Assembly: GCA_016928305.1 (NCBI GenBank)
Contig: JAFGKY010000073.1
Location: 1-64,000, forward strand
Direction: 5' to 3'
DNA length: 64,000 nt
Origin: Bacteroidales bacterium
GTDB taxonomy: Bacteria > Bacteroidota > Bacteroidia > Bacteroidales > UBA10428
Of this stretch, positions 10,331-20,237 are shown in pieces. Every line of letters begins with the position of its first letter. The first letter of the stretch is position 1. The notes below the pieces were generated by a model. The model searched no databases. It saw only the letters and a program-made list of their open reading frames with translations, and was not told the DNA's origin. Position numbers and translations under genes: made by a program.

Positions 10331-10386
10331 TTAACCATTATGTTTAATCAAATGGATTAACTATTAAGTTTAACCATATGGTCAAA
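10331..10386. promoter_or_regulatory. Candidate TetR operator region
   Basis: Two TTTAACCAT direct repeats, inverted TTTAATC/GATTAA and palindromic ACCATATGGT immediately upstream of the TetR start. Confidence 0.5.
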
Positions 10387-10647
10387 AATATGTATAATTA
10401 TTATTAAAAGCAAATATGTTAATGAAAATTTTTGATTTTATCAGAAAGCCATTATGAGGTTAAGCTTCTTCCGTATTATCAGAAGATCTGAACTGTGCGT
10501 CCTTTTTTATTTTAAGTGGTATAGCATTAGCGTAACTACACCATAAATAACAAAACATTAATGATGAGCCCGTTTACGATTGTGGTATTATTCTGCAAGA
10601 ACAAACAATGTCATCTTCTTTCGAAATATAACAACTGAAGTATATAA

Positions 10648-10670
10648 GGTGTAGTTTTGAAAACTACACC
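10648..10670. repeat. Perfect 11-bp-arm palindrome
   Basis: GGTGTAGTTTT-G-AAAACTACACC. Confidence 0.8.
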
Positions 10671-10688
10671 CGGTGAGGGATTCTTTTC

Positions 10689-11384
10689 TCAGGACAGCTG
10701 AATTTTTCTCAATATCATTCCAAACTTCTCGTCGTGTACGGCTTTTAAAATAAAGTTAAAGTGATTGAGTTTCATGCAGTAAAGAAAATCCTCTATTGGA
10801 CTGAATGCCTGGTTTTCGGGTTTAAAAAAACGCTTTCCGCTCGTTTTGCGGATGATCTCAAGGGCATTCTGAAAATTAAAAGGCTTTTCATCAAGCCTGT
10901 TACGAATATATTCCGCACAATATGTGTCTTCTTCGACCGGATATTTGCCGGCATATCCCATGCAGACAAGAGAAACTATTTCCGGATTTTTTGCCCGTAT
11001 ATATTGTACAACAGCTTCAGCATTTACAAAGCTTCCGGTAATAATTTCCGTTGCGTTCACTGCGCTGACGAGTCCCTGAGTACCTGCGCTTGTGGTATGA
11101 ACCACGGTTTTCCCCCTGAAATCATAATTGCGTGACTCAAAGGGAGAATTACCGAAATCAAAACCCTGTATCTTTTTATTGTTCCGTTCACCGATCAGAA
11201 CAAATTCGGGATTGGAGGCTTTCAGCCTGAATGCATGCCCGGATTTCCCAACAGGAATAACTTTTTCCACACCCCTGTCAAACAGGTAGCAGGCAAGTGA
11301 AAAAGCCCGAAATACATCAATGATAACAGCAAGTCCACGGGAAAGCTTCGCACCTTCAAATAATTGTAACGTATTAATCCTCAT
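10689..11384 (-). CDS. comB: 2-phosphosulfolactate phosphatase (ComB family); start trimmed to MRINTLQLFEG
   Basis: IDVFRAFSLACYLFDRG, IGERNNKKIQGFDFGNSPFE, TTSAGTQGL typical of ComB. Confidence 0.85.
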   Translation of the reverse strand: MRINTLQLFEGAKLSRGLAVIIDVFRAFSLACYLFDRGVEKVIPVGKSGHAFRLKASNPEFVLIGERNNKKIQGFDFGNSPFESRNYDFRGKTVVHTTSAGTQGLVSAVNATEIITGSFVNAEAVVQYIRAKNPEIVSLVCMGYAGKYPVEEDTYCAEYIRNRLDEKPFNFQNALEIIRKTSGKRFFKPENQAFSPIEDFLYCMKLNHFNFILKAVHDEKFGMILRKIQLS

Positions 11385-11506
11385 ACACAAAATCAGACAA
11401 CAGGTTATGACAAGCATCGTACATCCGCAATATGCTTAGGCAGCTGAAACAGAGTATGGTATTGCAAAAATAAGTGCCTTGCACGTAAGGCATATATCCA
11501 CATCTG

Positions 11507-13162
11507 TTATTTTGAGTTTTTTCTGATTTCCTCTTTGATTCGTTGAATATGCCCCCTTCCCAATGCTTTTACTTCACAACCCAGCTTAAAGTATTGCCGG
11601 ATGATGTCATCGGATAAAATACCGAAACAGTCAATGACAGCGATGGGATTTCCGGCCCATTTGACGATATCTTTCGGATTGAGCTTAAGGTACTGGCTGT
11701 GTGGTACTGCCAATATCAAAGCTTCGACACCTTTAAGTGCTTTCGGCAAATCATTGCTGATGCGCAATTTCTTAAGTTCTTCCTGATTACGGAAAAACCT
11801 TGACCATGATTGATCGGGTGCCGGATATTCATCCTGGATTTCGAGCTCATACCAATGATCAACGTAGGGATCATGGACTTTAATATCTGCCCCCATTTCA
11901 GTAAGCTTACGGACAATAAGTTCACTGCCGCTGTAACGAGTGTCTCCTACATCTTGCCTGTAACTGGCACCGCAGAGTAAGACTTCAGCACCGGCAATAT
12001 ACCGTCCCATATTTCGCAAGGCATCACGTGTGAGTTCAGCAACATGCAATGCACGTGTGTCATTGATATCAATCGCCACGGGTGTTATCTTAAAAATATG
12101 GTCTCCATCCTCGAATCCAAGGATATGCTGATAAGCCCAATATCCCAATCCTCCGTCTTTAGGCAGGCAGTAACCGCCAATCCCGGGTCCTGGAAAAATT
12201 ATATTGCTGTGGGTGGGTCTCATTTTAATGGCTTTAATGACCTTAATCAGGTCAACGCCATTACGTTCTGCAAAAATACTCCACTCATTGAGATACGCCA
12301 ATGTAGCTGCACGATATGAGTTCTCGATAATTTTGGTTGTTTCGGATTCAATGGGGCGATCCATTACCGTTAGAGGATAGTCTTTTGTGTTAAGTACTTC
12401 ATGAAGGAATTTTTCCACTCTTTTACGTGCTTCCTTGTTGCATCCTGAGCAAACCCGCCAGAAATCACGAATACTTGAAACATATTCTTTTCCTGGCATA
12501 ACTCTCTCAAAACTATGCGCTAGTAAAGGTTCTGATTTGAGGCCCCGTTGTGCAAAGGCTTTTTTCATTATAGGCCAGGCAACGAATTCGGTAGTTCCGG
12601 GAGCTACTGTGGTCTCAATGAGTACCAGACATTGTGGCTGAATTCTTTCACCGATGGTCTTCAATGTGGCTTCTAATGCAGCCATATCTGCCTCGCCAGT
12701 CTTCATATTACCGAGTTCTTTCTTCTTGTAATCACATTGTACATCCACTACAACACAATCAGCCAGTTTAAGACAATCACTGTTATAGGTAGCTGTTAAG
12801 GTTTTGCTTTTCAGGACACAGCTGGTAATTAACCTGTTCACTTCAGGATCTTCCGCTTTAATAGGAGATTCACCCCTGTTTAACATCGGTATTTTCCAGT
12901 AACTTCTAACACTGGGACGCTGACAACCAATTACAAATTTACTGTATTTGCCTTTACTATCCTTGGTATTGGCAATTATGGCAGCCATCACAGCACCAAC
13001 AAAACCAACACCCATAACTACTACCACTTCTTTTTTTTCCGATTTTGCCTTGGAAGCTAACTTTTCAAGGCGTTTAAATTCAGCCTTATATTCTTCCTTT
13101 TGTGGTATAGGAAATCTTTCACCGGCCGGATTTAATGAATACTTAATGGATTCAACTGACAT
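11507..13162 (-). CDS. UDP-glucose/GDP-mannose-type nucleotide sugar dehydrogenase
   Basis: GVGFVGAVMAA Rossmann motif, ETTVAPGTT, catalytic-Cys motif GIGGYCLPKD. Confidence 0.88.
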   Translation of the reverse strand: MSVESIKYSLNPAGERFPIPQKEEYKAEFKRLEKLASKAKSEKKEVVVVMGVGFVGAVMAAIIANTKDSKGKYSKFVIGCQRPSVRSYWKIPMLNRGESPIKAEDPEVNRLITSCVLKSKTLTATYNSDCLKLADCVVVDVQCDYKKKELGNMKTGEADMAALEATLKTIGERIQPQCLVLIETTVAPGTTEFVAWPIMKKAFAQRGLKSEPLLAHSFERVMPGKEYVSSIRDFWRVCSGCNKEARKRVEKFLHEVLNTKDYPLTVMDRPIESETTKIIENSYRAATLAYLNEWSIFAERNGVDLIKVIKAIKMRPTHSNIIFPGPGIGGYCLPKDGGLGYWAYQHILGFEDGDHIFKITPVAIDINDTRALHVAELTRDALRNMGRYIAGAEVLLCGASYRQDVGDTRYSGSELIVRKLTEMGADIKVHDPYVDHWYELEIQDEYPAPDQSWSRFFRNQEELKKLRISNDLPKALKGVEALILAVPHSQYLKLNPKDIVKWAGNPIAVIDCFGILSDDIIRQYFKLGCEVKALGRGHIQRIKEEIRKNSK

Positions 13163-13328
13163 AGAATGTTCTTTTATAGTAAATAAATAAAATTAATCAA
13201 TATTGGAAAAATATACCCGACATAACACAACGACATATAACATGCAAAACAGGATCAAATAAAGATAAAAAAAAATTAAAATGCAATGATTGAAAGGATA
13301 GTTTGTTAGAAAAGTATTATTCAAATAT

Positions 13329-13336
13329 TATCTTTG
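13329..13336 (+). promoter_or_regulatory. Candidate Bacteroidetes -7 box upstream of argS
   Basis: TATCTTTG matches TAnnTTTG; TTTG upstream at 13302, spacing slightly long. Confidence 0.4.
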
Positions 13337-13360
13337 TGGCCGGTTCATACAATGGTTCAT

Positions 13361-15154
13361 ATGAATATTGAAAATCTTATAAATCAGGAACTTGTAGCCT
13401 GTGTAACAAAACTTTATGGACAATCTATTTCGTTAGAAATGATTCAGTTGCAAAAAACAAACCGGGAATTCAACGGCGATATTACCCTGGTTGTTTTTCC
13501 ACTGCTTAAGGTCTCAAAGAAATCACCCGAAGAAACCGGTCATGAGATCGGAATATATCTGATGGAAAACGTTAAGGAAATTATCGATTTCAATGTTATT
13601 AAAGGTTTTCTGAATTTGTCGATCAGTGATCAATACTATCTTGAATTTCTCAATTTTGCATTACAACAAAGGGAATACGGAATACAGAAGGTATGCGAAG
13701 AAGCTGAAACAGTTATGGTTGAATATTCTTCGCCCAACACCAATAAGCCTTTGCACCTGGGGCATATACGCAATAATTTACTTGGATATTCGGTATGCAA
13801 TATTATTAAAGCCACGGGCAAAAAGGTAATTAAGACAAACCTGGTTAACGATCGAGGCATTCATATTTGTAAGTCAATGCTTGCCTGGCAGAAATGGGGT
13901 ATGGGAGAAACACCGGAATCTTCCGGAAAAAAGGGTGATCATCTTGTCGGTGATTATTATGTAAAATTTGAACAGCAGTATAAATTTCAGGTGGCAAAGC
14001 TCGTTAATAACGGAAAATCAGTTGAAGAAGCCGAGAGAATGGCACCGCTTATGCTGGAAGTTCAGGAAATGTTACGGAAATGGGAGTCAGGAGACACAGC
14101 CATCAACGATCTATGGAAAACAATGAACACATGGGTGTATAAAGGATTTGATGAAACATACCGGCAACTAGGTATAGACTTTGATAAAATCTATTATGAA
14201 TCCGATACATATCTCGTTGGAAAGCATACAGTTTTGGAAGGACTCAAAAACGGAGTATTCTATCAGCACCAGGATGGTTCAATTTGGGTGGACCTGAGGG
14301 CAGACGGGCTGGATGAAAAGGTATTGTTGCGCGCTGATGGTACATCGATGTATATTACACAGGATATAGGAACTGCACAAGTGAGGAAGGATGAATATCA
14401 TCCCGATCGGATGGTATATGTGGTAGGTAACGAACAAAACTATCATTTTAAAGTACTTGGACTGGTACTTGATAAGCTTGGCTTTCCCTGGGCAAGAACG
14501 CTTTATCATTTATCCTATGGAATGGTGGAGCTTCCTGAAGGCAAAATGAAATCGCGGGAAGGAACTGTAGTGGACGCCGATGAACTGATGGATGAAATGA
14601 TTGAAACTGCCCGCGAAATGTCGTATGATCTTGGAAAACTTGAAGGCCTTTCGGATGATAAGAAGGAAGACATCTTTAAAATTATCGGATTAGGTGCCTT
14701 AAAATACTTTATGTTGAAAGTGGATCCGGTCAAGAATATGACCTTCAATCCAAAAGAATCTATTGACTTTGATGGAAATACAGGACCATTTATTCAATAC
14801 ACCCATGCACGGATAAGGTCAGTATTTCGTAAAGCTGGCGAAAATGGTATTCAGTTACCGGAAAAGGCAGTTGTCAATGTTCTTCTTAACGAAAAAGAAA
14901 AGAATATCCTTAAACTTCTTCACGATTTTCCGGAAGTTATAAAAAATTCGGCACAGACATACAATCCTTCTCTTATAGCTAATTATATCTATGATCTGTC
15001 AAAAGAATACAACCAGTTCTATCATGATTATTCTATTCTGAGAGAACCCGATGACCGCATAAAAGGTCTGCGTCTGTTATTGTCAGATCTGACAGCCAGG
15101 GTAATACAATCGGGCATGGGATTTCTGGGAATCGAGGTGCCGGAGAGAATGTGA
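13361..15154 (+). CDS. argS: Arginyl-tRNA synthetase (start probably MNIENLINQEL, downstream of the ORF-track start at 13334)
   Basis: SSPNTNKPLHLGHIRNN (HIGH region), GMVELPEGKMKSREGTVVDADELMDE. Confidence 0.95.
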   Translation: MNIENLINQELVACVTKLYGQSISLEMIQLQKTNREFNGDITLVVFPLLKVSKKSPEETGHEIGIYLMENVKEIIDFNVIKGFLNLSISDQYYLEFLNFALQQREYGIQKVCEEAETVMVEYSSPNTNKPLHLGHIRNNLLGYSVCNIIKATGKKVIKTNLVNDRGIHICKSMLAWQKWGMGETPESSGKKGDHLVGDYYVKFEQQYKFQVAKLVNNGKSVEEAERMAPLMLEVQEMLRKWESGDTAINDLWKTMNTWVYKGFDETYRQLGIDFDKIYYESDTYLVGKHTVLEGLKNGVFYQHQDGSIWVDLRADGLDEKVLLRADGTSMYITQDIGTAQVRKDEYHPDRMVYVVGNEQNYHFKVLGLVLDKLGFPWARTLYHLSYGMVELPEGKMKSREGTVVDADELMDEMIETAREMSYDLGKLEGLSDDKKEDIFKIIGLGALKYFMLKVDPVKNMTFNPKESIDFDGNTGPFIQYTHARIRSVFRKAGENGIQLPEKAVVNVLLNEKEKNILKLLHDFPEVIKNSAQTYNPSLIANYIYDLSKEYNQFYHDYSILREPDDRIKGLRLLLSDLTARVIQSGMGFLGIEVPERM

Positions 15155-15183
15155 AAAAGCAAAGCAACGGATTTGTAAATGAT

Positions 15184-15191
15184 TATATTTG
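15184..15191 (+). promoter_or_regulatory. Candidate Bacteroidetes -7 box upstream of ffh
   Basis: TATATTTG matches TAnnTTTG; no convincing -33 TTG at canonical spacing. Confidence 0.35.
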
Positions 15192-15211
15192 TATTGTTAA
15201 AATAGAGAAGC

Positions 15212-16552
15212 ATGTTCGAAAGCCTATCAGAACGACTTGAACAGTCATTCAAAATACTCAGGGGACAGGGTAGGATAACTGAGATCAATGTGGCCGAAAC
15301 CCTGAAAGAGGTTCGCCGTGCATTACTCGATGCGGACGTTAACTATAAAATAGCTAAAAGCTTTACCGATACAGTTAAACAAAAAGCACTGGGGCAGAAG
15401 ATTCTGGCTGCTGTAAAACCAGGCCAGATGATGGTGAAAATAGTCCACGATGAACTGGTTGAGCTCATGGGTAGTACAGATGTTGACGTTAACTTGAAGG
15501 GAAATCCGGTTGTGATATTAATAGCTGGTTTACAGGGTTCAGGTAAAACTACATTCGCTGCAAAACTGGCTGCATATCTTCGTTCAAAGCGCGGTAGAAG
15601 CCCTGTGCTGATTGCGGGTGACGTATACAGACCAGCTGCAATCGAACAGTTAAAGATACTGGGGCAACAGATTAATGTTCCGGTATATACCGAAGACGAT
15701 AACAAAAATCCGGTGAAAATTACCCAGTCGGGAATTAAAGAAGCAAAAAAAATCGGACATGACCTGGTTATTGTGGATACGGCCGGTCGTCTTGCAATTG
15801 ATGAAGAAATGATGCATGAAATTACCTCCCTTAAAAAGGCGATTGATCCGCAAGAAGTACTTTTTGTAGTGGATTCCATGACCGGTCAGGATGCGGTAAA
15901 TACAGCCAGGGAGTTTAATGAAAGACTCAATTTCGATGGTGTGGTACTGACAAAACTCGATGGTGATACAAGAGGCGGGGCAGCCCTTTCAATCCGTTCT
16001 GTAGTGGATAAACCTATTAAATTCATCAGTGCTGGAGAAAAACATGAATCGATTGAGGTTTTTCACCCGGCACGATTGGCGGACAGGATACTTGGGATGG
16101 GAGACATCGTGACACTGGTGGAAAAAGCGCAGGAACAGTTTGATGTCAGTGAAGCCCGGAAATTGCAGAAAAAAATTGCTAAAAACCAGTTTGGACTGGA
16201 TGATTTCCTGAGTCAGATACAACAGATAAAAAAGATGGGTAATGTTAAGGATCTGGCAGGTATGATACCGGGCATGGGAAAAGCTTTGAAAAATGTTGAT
16301 ATCGATGATGATGCATTTAAAGGAATTGAGGCGATTATACATTCCATGACCCCTCTGGAAAGGACTACTCCCGAGATACTTAACGGATCACGCAGGAAAC
16401 GCATTGCTGATGGGAGCGGAACCTCTGTTCAGGAAGTGAACCGATTAATCAAGCAGTTTGACGAAACCCGCAAAATGATGAAAATGATGACTGGAGGTAA
16501 GAATATGATGAGGACTATGGCAAACATGCCTCAATTCCGTGAAAAACAATAA
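15212..16552 (+). CDS. ffh: Signal recognition particle protein Ffh
   Basis: GLQGSGKTTFAAKLA, DTAGRLAIDEEMM, C-terminal methionine-rich M domain. Confidence 0.97.
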   Translation: MFESLSERLEQSFKILRGQGRITEINVAETLKEVRRALLDADVNYKIAKSFTDTVKQKALGQKILAAVKPGQMMVKIVHDELVELMGSTDVDVNLKGNPVVILIAGLQGSGKTTFAAKLAAYLRSKRGRSPVLIAGDVYRPAAIEQLKILGQQINVPVYTEDDNKNPVKITQSGIKEAKKIGHDLVIVDTAGRLAIDEEMMHEITSLKKAIDPQEVLFVVDSMTGQDAVNTAREFNERLNFDGVVLTKLDGDTRGGAALSIRSVVDKPIKFISAGEKHESIEVFHPARLADRILGMGDIVTLVEKAQEQFDVSEARKLQKKIAKNQFGLDDFLSQIQQIKKMGNVKDLAGMIPGMGKALKNVDIDDDAFKGIEAIIHSMTPLERTTPEILNGSRRKRIADGSGTSVQEVNRLIKQFDETRKMMKMMTGGKNMMRTMANMPQFREKQ

Positions 16553-16608
16553 AATTACAGGATTAGCCTGGCTTTGAATGATACAGTTGTAAAAGTAAAC
16601 CAGAGATT

Positions 16609-17490
16609 ATGCAATTACTTGATGGGAAGAAGCTGGCAGCTGAAATGAAGCTTGAAATAGCCTCCGAAGTAGCTCAGTTTAAAGCCGAAGGCGGAAAAAA
16701 TCCACATCTTGCTACTATCCTCGTGGGCCATGATGGTGCAAGTGAAACCTATGTGTCAGGTAAAATAAAAGCTTGCGCTGAGGTTGGAATAAAATCTACC
16801 CTGGTGCGTTTTGAAGATAATATTGTCGAAAAGGATTTAATGGAGAAAATCAGGGAATTAAACAATGATGCTGATATTGATGGCCTGATTGTACAGCTTC
16901 CTCTACCGGTACATATCTCGGAACAAAATATTACAGAAGCGATTGATATAAGAAAGGATGTGGATGGTTTTCATCCCATGAACATCGGTCGGATGGTAAT
17001 TGGTATGCCTTCTTATATTTCTGCTACACCTGCTGGTATTTTGGAAATCATCAAACGATATAATATTTCTACATCGGGTAAAACATGCGTTGTGGTTGGA
17101 AGAAGCAATATTGTTGGTAAGCCTATAAGTATACTGTTATCCCGCAAAGGATATCCCGGGGATGCAACCGTAGTGGTATGCCACAGCAAGACACAAAACC
17201 TGAAAGATGTTACCATTCAGGCTGACATACTGATAGCAGCCTTAGGCCAACCGGAATTTATTAAGGCTGATATGGTTAAGGAAGGCGCTGTTGTTATTGA
17301 TGTCGGAATAACCCGTATCCGATCGGAACTTACCAAATCGGGCTGGAAATTGCTGGGTGATGTTAAATTCGATGAGGTTGCTCCCAAATGCAGTTATATA
17401 ACACCGGTTCCGGGGGGGGTAGGATTGCTCACGGTCATTGCCTTATTAAAAAACACCGTGCTGTCGGCAAAAAGGATTATTTATCCATAG
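16609..17490 (+). CDS. folD: Methylenetetrahydrofolate dehydrogenase/cyclohydrolase FolD
   Basis: [43 protein letters not shown]. Confidence 0.97.
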   Translation: MQLLDGKKLAAEMKLEIASEVAQFKAEGGKNPHLATILVGHDGASETYVSGKIKACAEVGIKSTLVRFEDNIVEKDLMEKIRELNNDADIDGLIVQLPLPVHISEQNITEAIDIRKDVDGFHPMNIGRMVIGMPSYISATPAGILEIIKRYNISTSGKTCVVVGRSNIVGKPISILLSRKGYPGDATVVVCHSKTQNLKDVTIQADILIAALGQPEFIKADMVKEGAVVIDVGITRIRSELTKSGWKLLGDVKFDEVAPKCSYITPVPGGVGLLTVIALLKNTVLSAKRIIYP

Positions 17491-17519
17491 GACTGTATTA
17501 CAAAATTATAACTTATTGT

Positions 17520-20135
17520 ATGGGATATCCTAATTATAGCTTTGGTAATAGCGGAAATAAGTATCCCGGTCTGGCAATTATCCTTTGTATTTTCCTTGCG
17601 GGTGCTATAAGTCTTTCCTGCCATGAAAAAGGGAAAAAAGACGATAATTTACCTTCCTGGTCAAGTAATGACCCCCTTGCTATACCATACTTTATACGGC
17701 AACAAAAAACAGATAAAGGAAATCTGGTGCGTAACCCTTCATTTGAATCAGGTAAGTGGCTTAAGGTAGATTCTTTGCATAAATCTTTCTCCCTTGATGG
17801 CTGGCAGAAGACCGGTAACCATGTTACATGGATTGACCTGACAAATGATACAACATTATCTTATGATGAAGTATATACGGGACAGCACGCTATTAGAATC
17901 TCACGTACAACAGCCGATGAAATTGCTGATAAAGGTGAAGGAATAATGAGCGGTTTTATTCGCGTTATCCCGGGCAATTATTCATTTACCTTTTATGCGC
18001 GTATGCTTGACATAAGACCTTACAGCGCACGGCTGGGTACGAGGATGTACGATGCCGTTGAAATCAAGATTATATATTTCGATAAAAACAAAATAAAAAT
18101 TGATTCCCGGTATCTGTTACCTTTAAAAGATAAGAAAATTGATAATTCCTTTAAATCCCTCTCATTGGCAAACTTTAACTATATTAAGGAATTTGACTGG
18201 GGAAGGATTATCGGCAAGTCTCACAGCTTTCCATTCAGTGAAGGTGATATTCCCGACGATGCCCGGTATATTAAACTCTTTATTGGTCTTAAAGGAACCG
18301 GTACCATATGGATTGATGATATTGATTTCCATTATACAAAGTCGAATTTTACACCGCTGGAGCGATTTACAGGTATTATGGATTCAGCCTTGTCGAAACA
18401 GGATTTGATCATACCCACCCCCAAGCAAATAAGCAGACTTGAATCGATTGTTTTGTTCAGACGAGGACAGGGGATCGAAGACCTGCCAAAAATCATCGTT
18501 CCGGTTCATCCTGAGAAAGAAACTGACAGAGCTGCCAATATCCTGCTCGAAAAGATCATTTCGGCACTTACAAAGGCAGGTGCAGGTAATGACCTGATTG
18601 CACGTATGAGGCTTCAGCACACCATCAGTCAGAGTGAATTAAATGAATCAACGCTCATATTCAGCATCGGAAAAAGCATACTCTACGAAAAATACATGGA
18701 GATGCTTCCGCTAAAGGCTATCACCGGTCACGATCAGGGATATTTTGCTTATACCAGCAATGATCTCCCCAGGGTTATATTTCTGGCAGGGAATAACGCT
18801 GTTGGTGACTTCTATGCGGTTAATACAATTACTCAATTGTTTGATAATCAGTCACCTATTCTGTATAATGCCAGAATCATTGATTACCCGGATGTGAACC
18901 AGCGCTTTATCTCTATTAACGCCTGGTCGGATATCAAAGAACTTACACAGCAGGTGAATATTATTCGTGATCTGTTGCCCTTTAAACTCAACGGAGCCTA
19001 TATTCATATAAACCTGAACACACCGTTGCAGCCTTATTTGAATTCACTGGAATTTTTTGGCAGTCATTGGAAGAGCTCGAATCTGTTTCAATATATTCAA
19101 TGGGTTCTGCCGGATATTACGGATAGTTTTCCTAAGAAAGTATCGGATCCGTCCATAAAATATAACAAAATGCCTATGGATGAAGATACCCGGCATCTCA
19201 TAAGAAGAATAATTGAAACAGGCAACAAATCATATGCTTCGGGTTTGGCGATAGCTCCGGCCTATATCATGCCAAGCGATTCAACCCTGGAATACAATTT
19301 GTCAGAAGTGCTCAGACTAACGGATTGTTTCAGGGCAGAAACCGAATTTATTCTTTATTTGCAGCATTATTTGAATGGCGCTTATCCGGATCAGTCAATG
19401 GAATATTGTCTTCCCTGGTTTAATAATGAACTTGTAGATTATTCACTGGGTTATGCCGATGTTTTTGTAACATCGCTGATCGATGACCTGGATGAAAATG
19501 TGTCGTTTCTCTGGTCAGGAAGTTCCTTTTATACTATAAAGACAGATGCCGCAGATATATTCAGGTTCAACAGCTTGGTAAAAAGTCCGCCGGTATTGAT
19601 CGACAATTCGTTTCTGACCGTATCGAAAGAAACAATAACAGAAGGCTCCTTGCCGTATTATCCACGTAAAATCAGGCTTTATAATATATTTGAGCCATAT
19701 TGTAATGCTGAATTATATTATTATAACGACCGGATAAACAAAAACCGGGTTCTTGTCAATCAAACCGTTCATACCGAACTTGAAAAAATAAAAATATTAA
19801 CAGCCCTTGATTTTTACTGGAATATGGAAGTCTATGATATGGATTTCTCATTATGGAAGATCCTTGTATCCCGTTATGGCATTGATGTTGCAAAAGAACT
19901 GATAGTGTACGGTGATGCTTTAACAAAGATGATTGAAGTTAATTTACGGATGCAACAAAATGACCAGGTGAACAAGAATTATCGGATAGGGACATCTGCT
20001 TTGCTCGATCTTAGCGAACATCTGAACCATATTGCTGCAGGCCTTGGAAATAACCACCCGTTGGCGGTAGAGCTGACTGAAATCTATAGTGAAAATAAAA
20101 GTATCTTTGAAACATACGGGGCATATATACCCTGA
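17520..20135 (+). CDS. Lipoprotein resembling GH84/GH20-type beta-N-acetylhexosaminidase architecture (carbohydrate-binding + domain 2 + catalytic-like region)
   Basis: Internal start MGYPNYSFGN avoids overlap with folD; lipobox SLSCHEKG; LPRVIFLAGNNAVGDFYAVNTITQLF resembles hexosaminidase domain 2; FLWSGSSFYT...PPVLIDNSFLTVS resembles the GH84 WTGP...WDNYPVND block. Confidence 0.5.
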   Translation: MGYPNYSFGNSGNKYPGLAIILCIFLAGAISLSCHEKGKKDDNLPSWSSNDPLAIPYFIRQQKTDKGNLVRNPSFESGKWLKVDSLHKSFSLDGWQKTGNHVTWIDLTNDTTLSYDEVYTGQHAIRISRTTADEIADKGEGIMSGFIRVIPGNYSFTFYARMLDIRPYSARLGTRMYDAVEIKIIYFDKNKIKIDSRYLLPLKDKKIDNSFKSLSLANFNYIKEFDWGRIIGKSHSFPFSEGDIPDDARYIKLFIGLKGTGTIWIDDIDFHYTKSNFTPLERFTGIMDSALSKQDLIIPTPKQISRLESIVLFRRGQGIEDLPKIIVPVHPEKETDRAANILLEKIISALTKAGAGNDLIARMRLQHTISQSELNESTLIFSIGKSILYEKYMEMLPLKAITGHDQGYFAYTSNDLPRVIFLAGNNAVGDFYAVNTITQLFDNQSPILYNARIIDYPDVNQRFISINAWSDIKELTQQVNIIRDLLPFKLNGAYIHINLNTPLQPYLNSLEFFGSHWKSSNLFQYIQWVLPDITDSFPKKVSDPSIKYNKMPMDEDTRHLIRRIIETGNKSYASGLAIAPAYIMPSDSTLEYNLSEVLRLTDCFRAETEFILYLQHYLNGAYPDQSMEYCLPWFNNELVDYSLGYADVFVTSLIDDLDENVSFLWSGSSFYTIKTDAADIFRFNSLVKSPPVLIDNSFLTVSKETITEGSLPYYPRKIRLYNIFEPYCNAELYYYNDRINKNRVLVNQTVHTELEKIKILTALDFYWNMEVYDMDFSLWKILVSRYGIDVAKELIVYGDALTKMIEVNLRMQQNDQVNKNYRIGTSALLDLSEHLNHIAAGLGNNHPLAVELTEIYSENKSIFETYGAYIP

Positions 20136-20237
20136 TGAGTATTTTGCTCATCTTCAGTCGGATGAAAAAAAGTGAATCTGTGAATGGAAACATTAAGCTT
20201 TTATAACGCAAGTCATTAATCAGTTAGTTAAAACAAT

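Noticed and set aside
17388-17519. ORF-track N-terminal extension of the GH84-like gene overlapping folD
   Set aside because: Extension ([16 protein letters not shown]...) is out-of-frame folD sequence; internal ATG at 17520 gives a proper lipoprotein signal.
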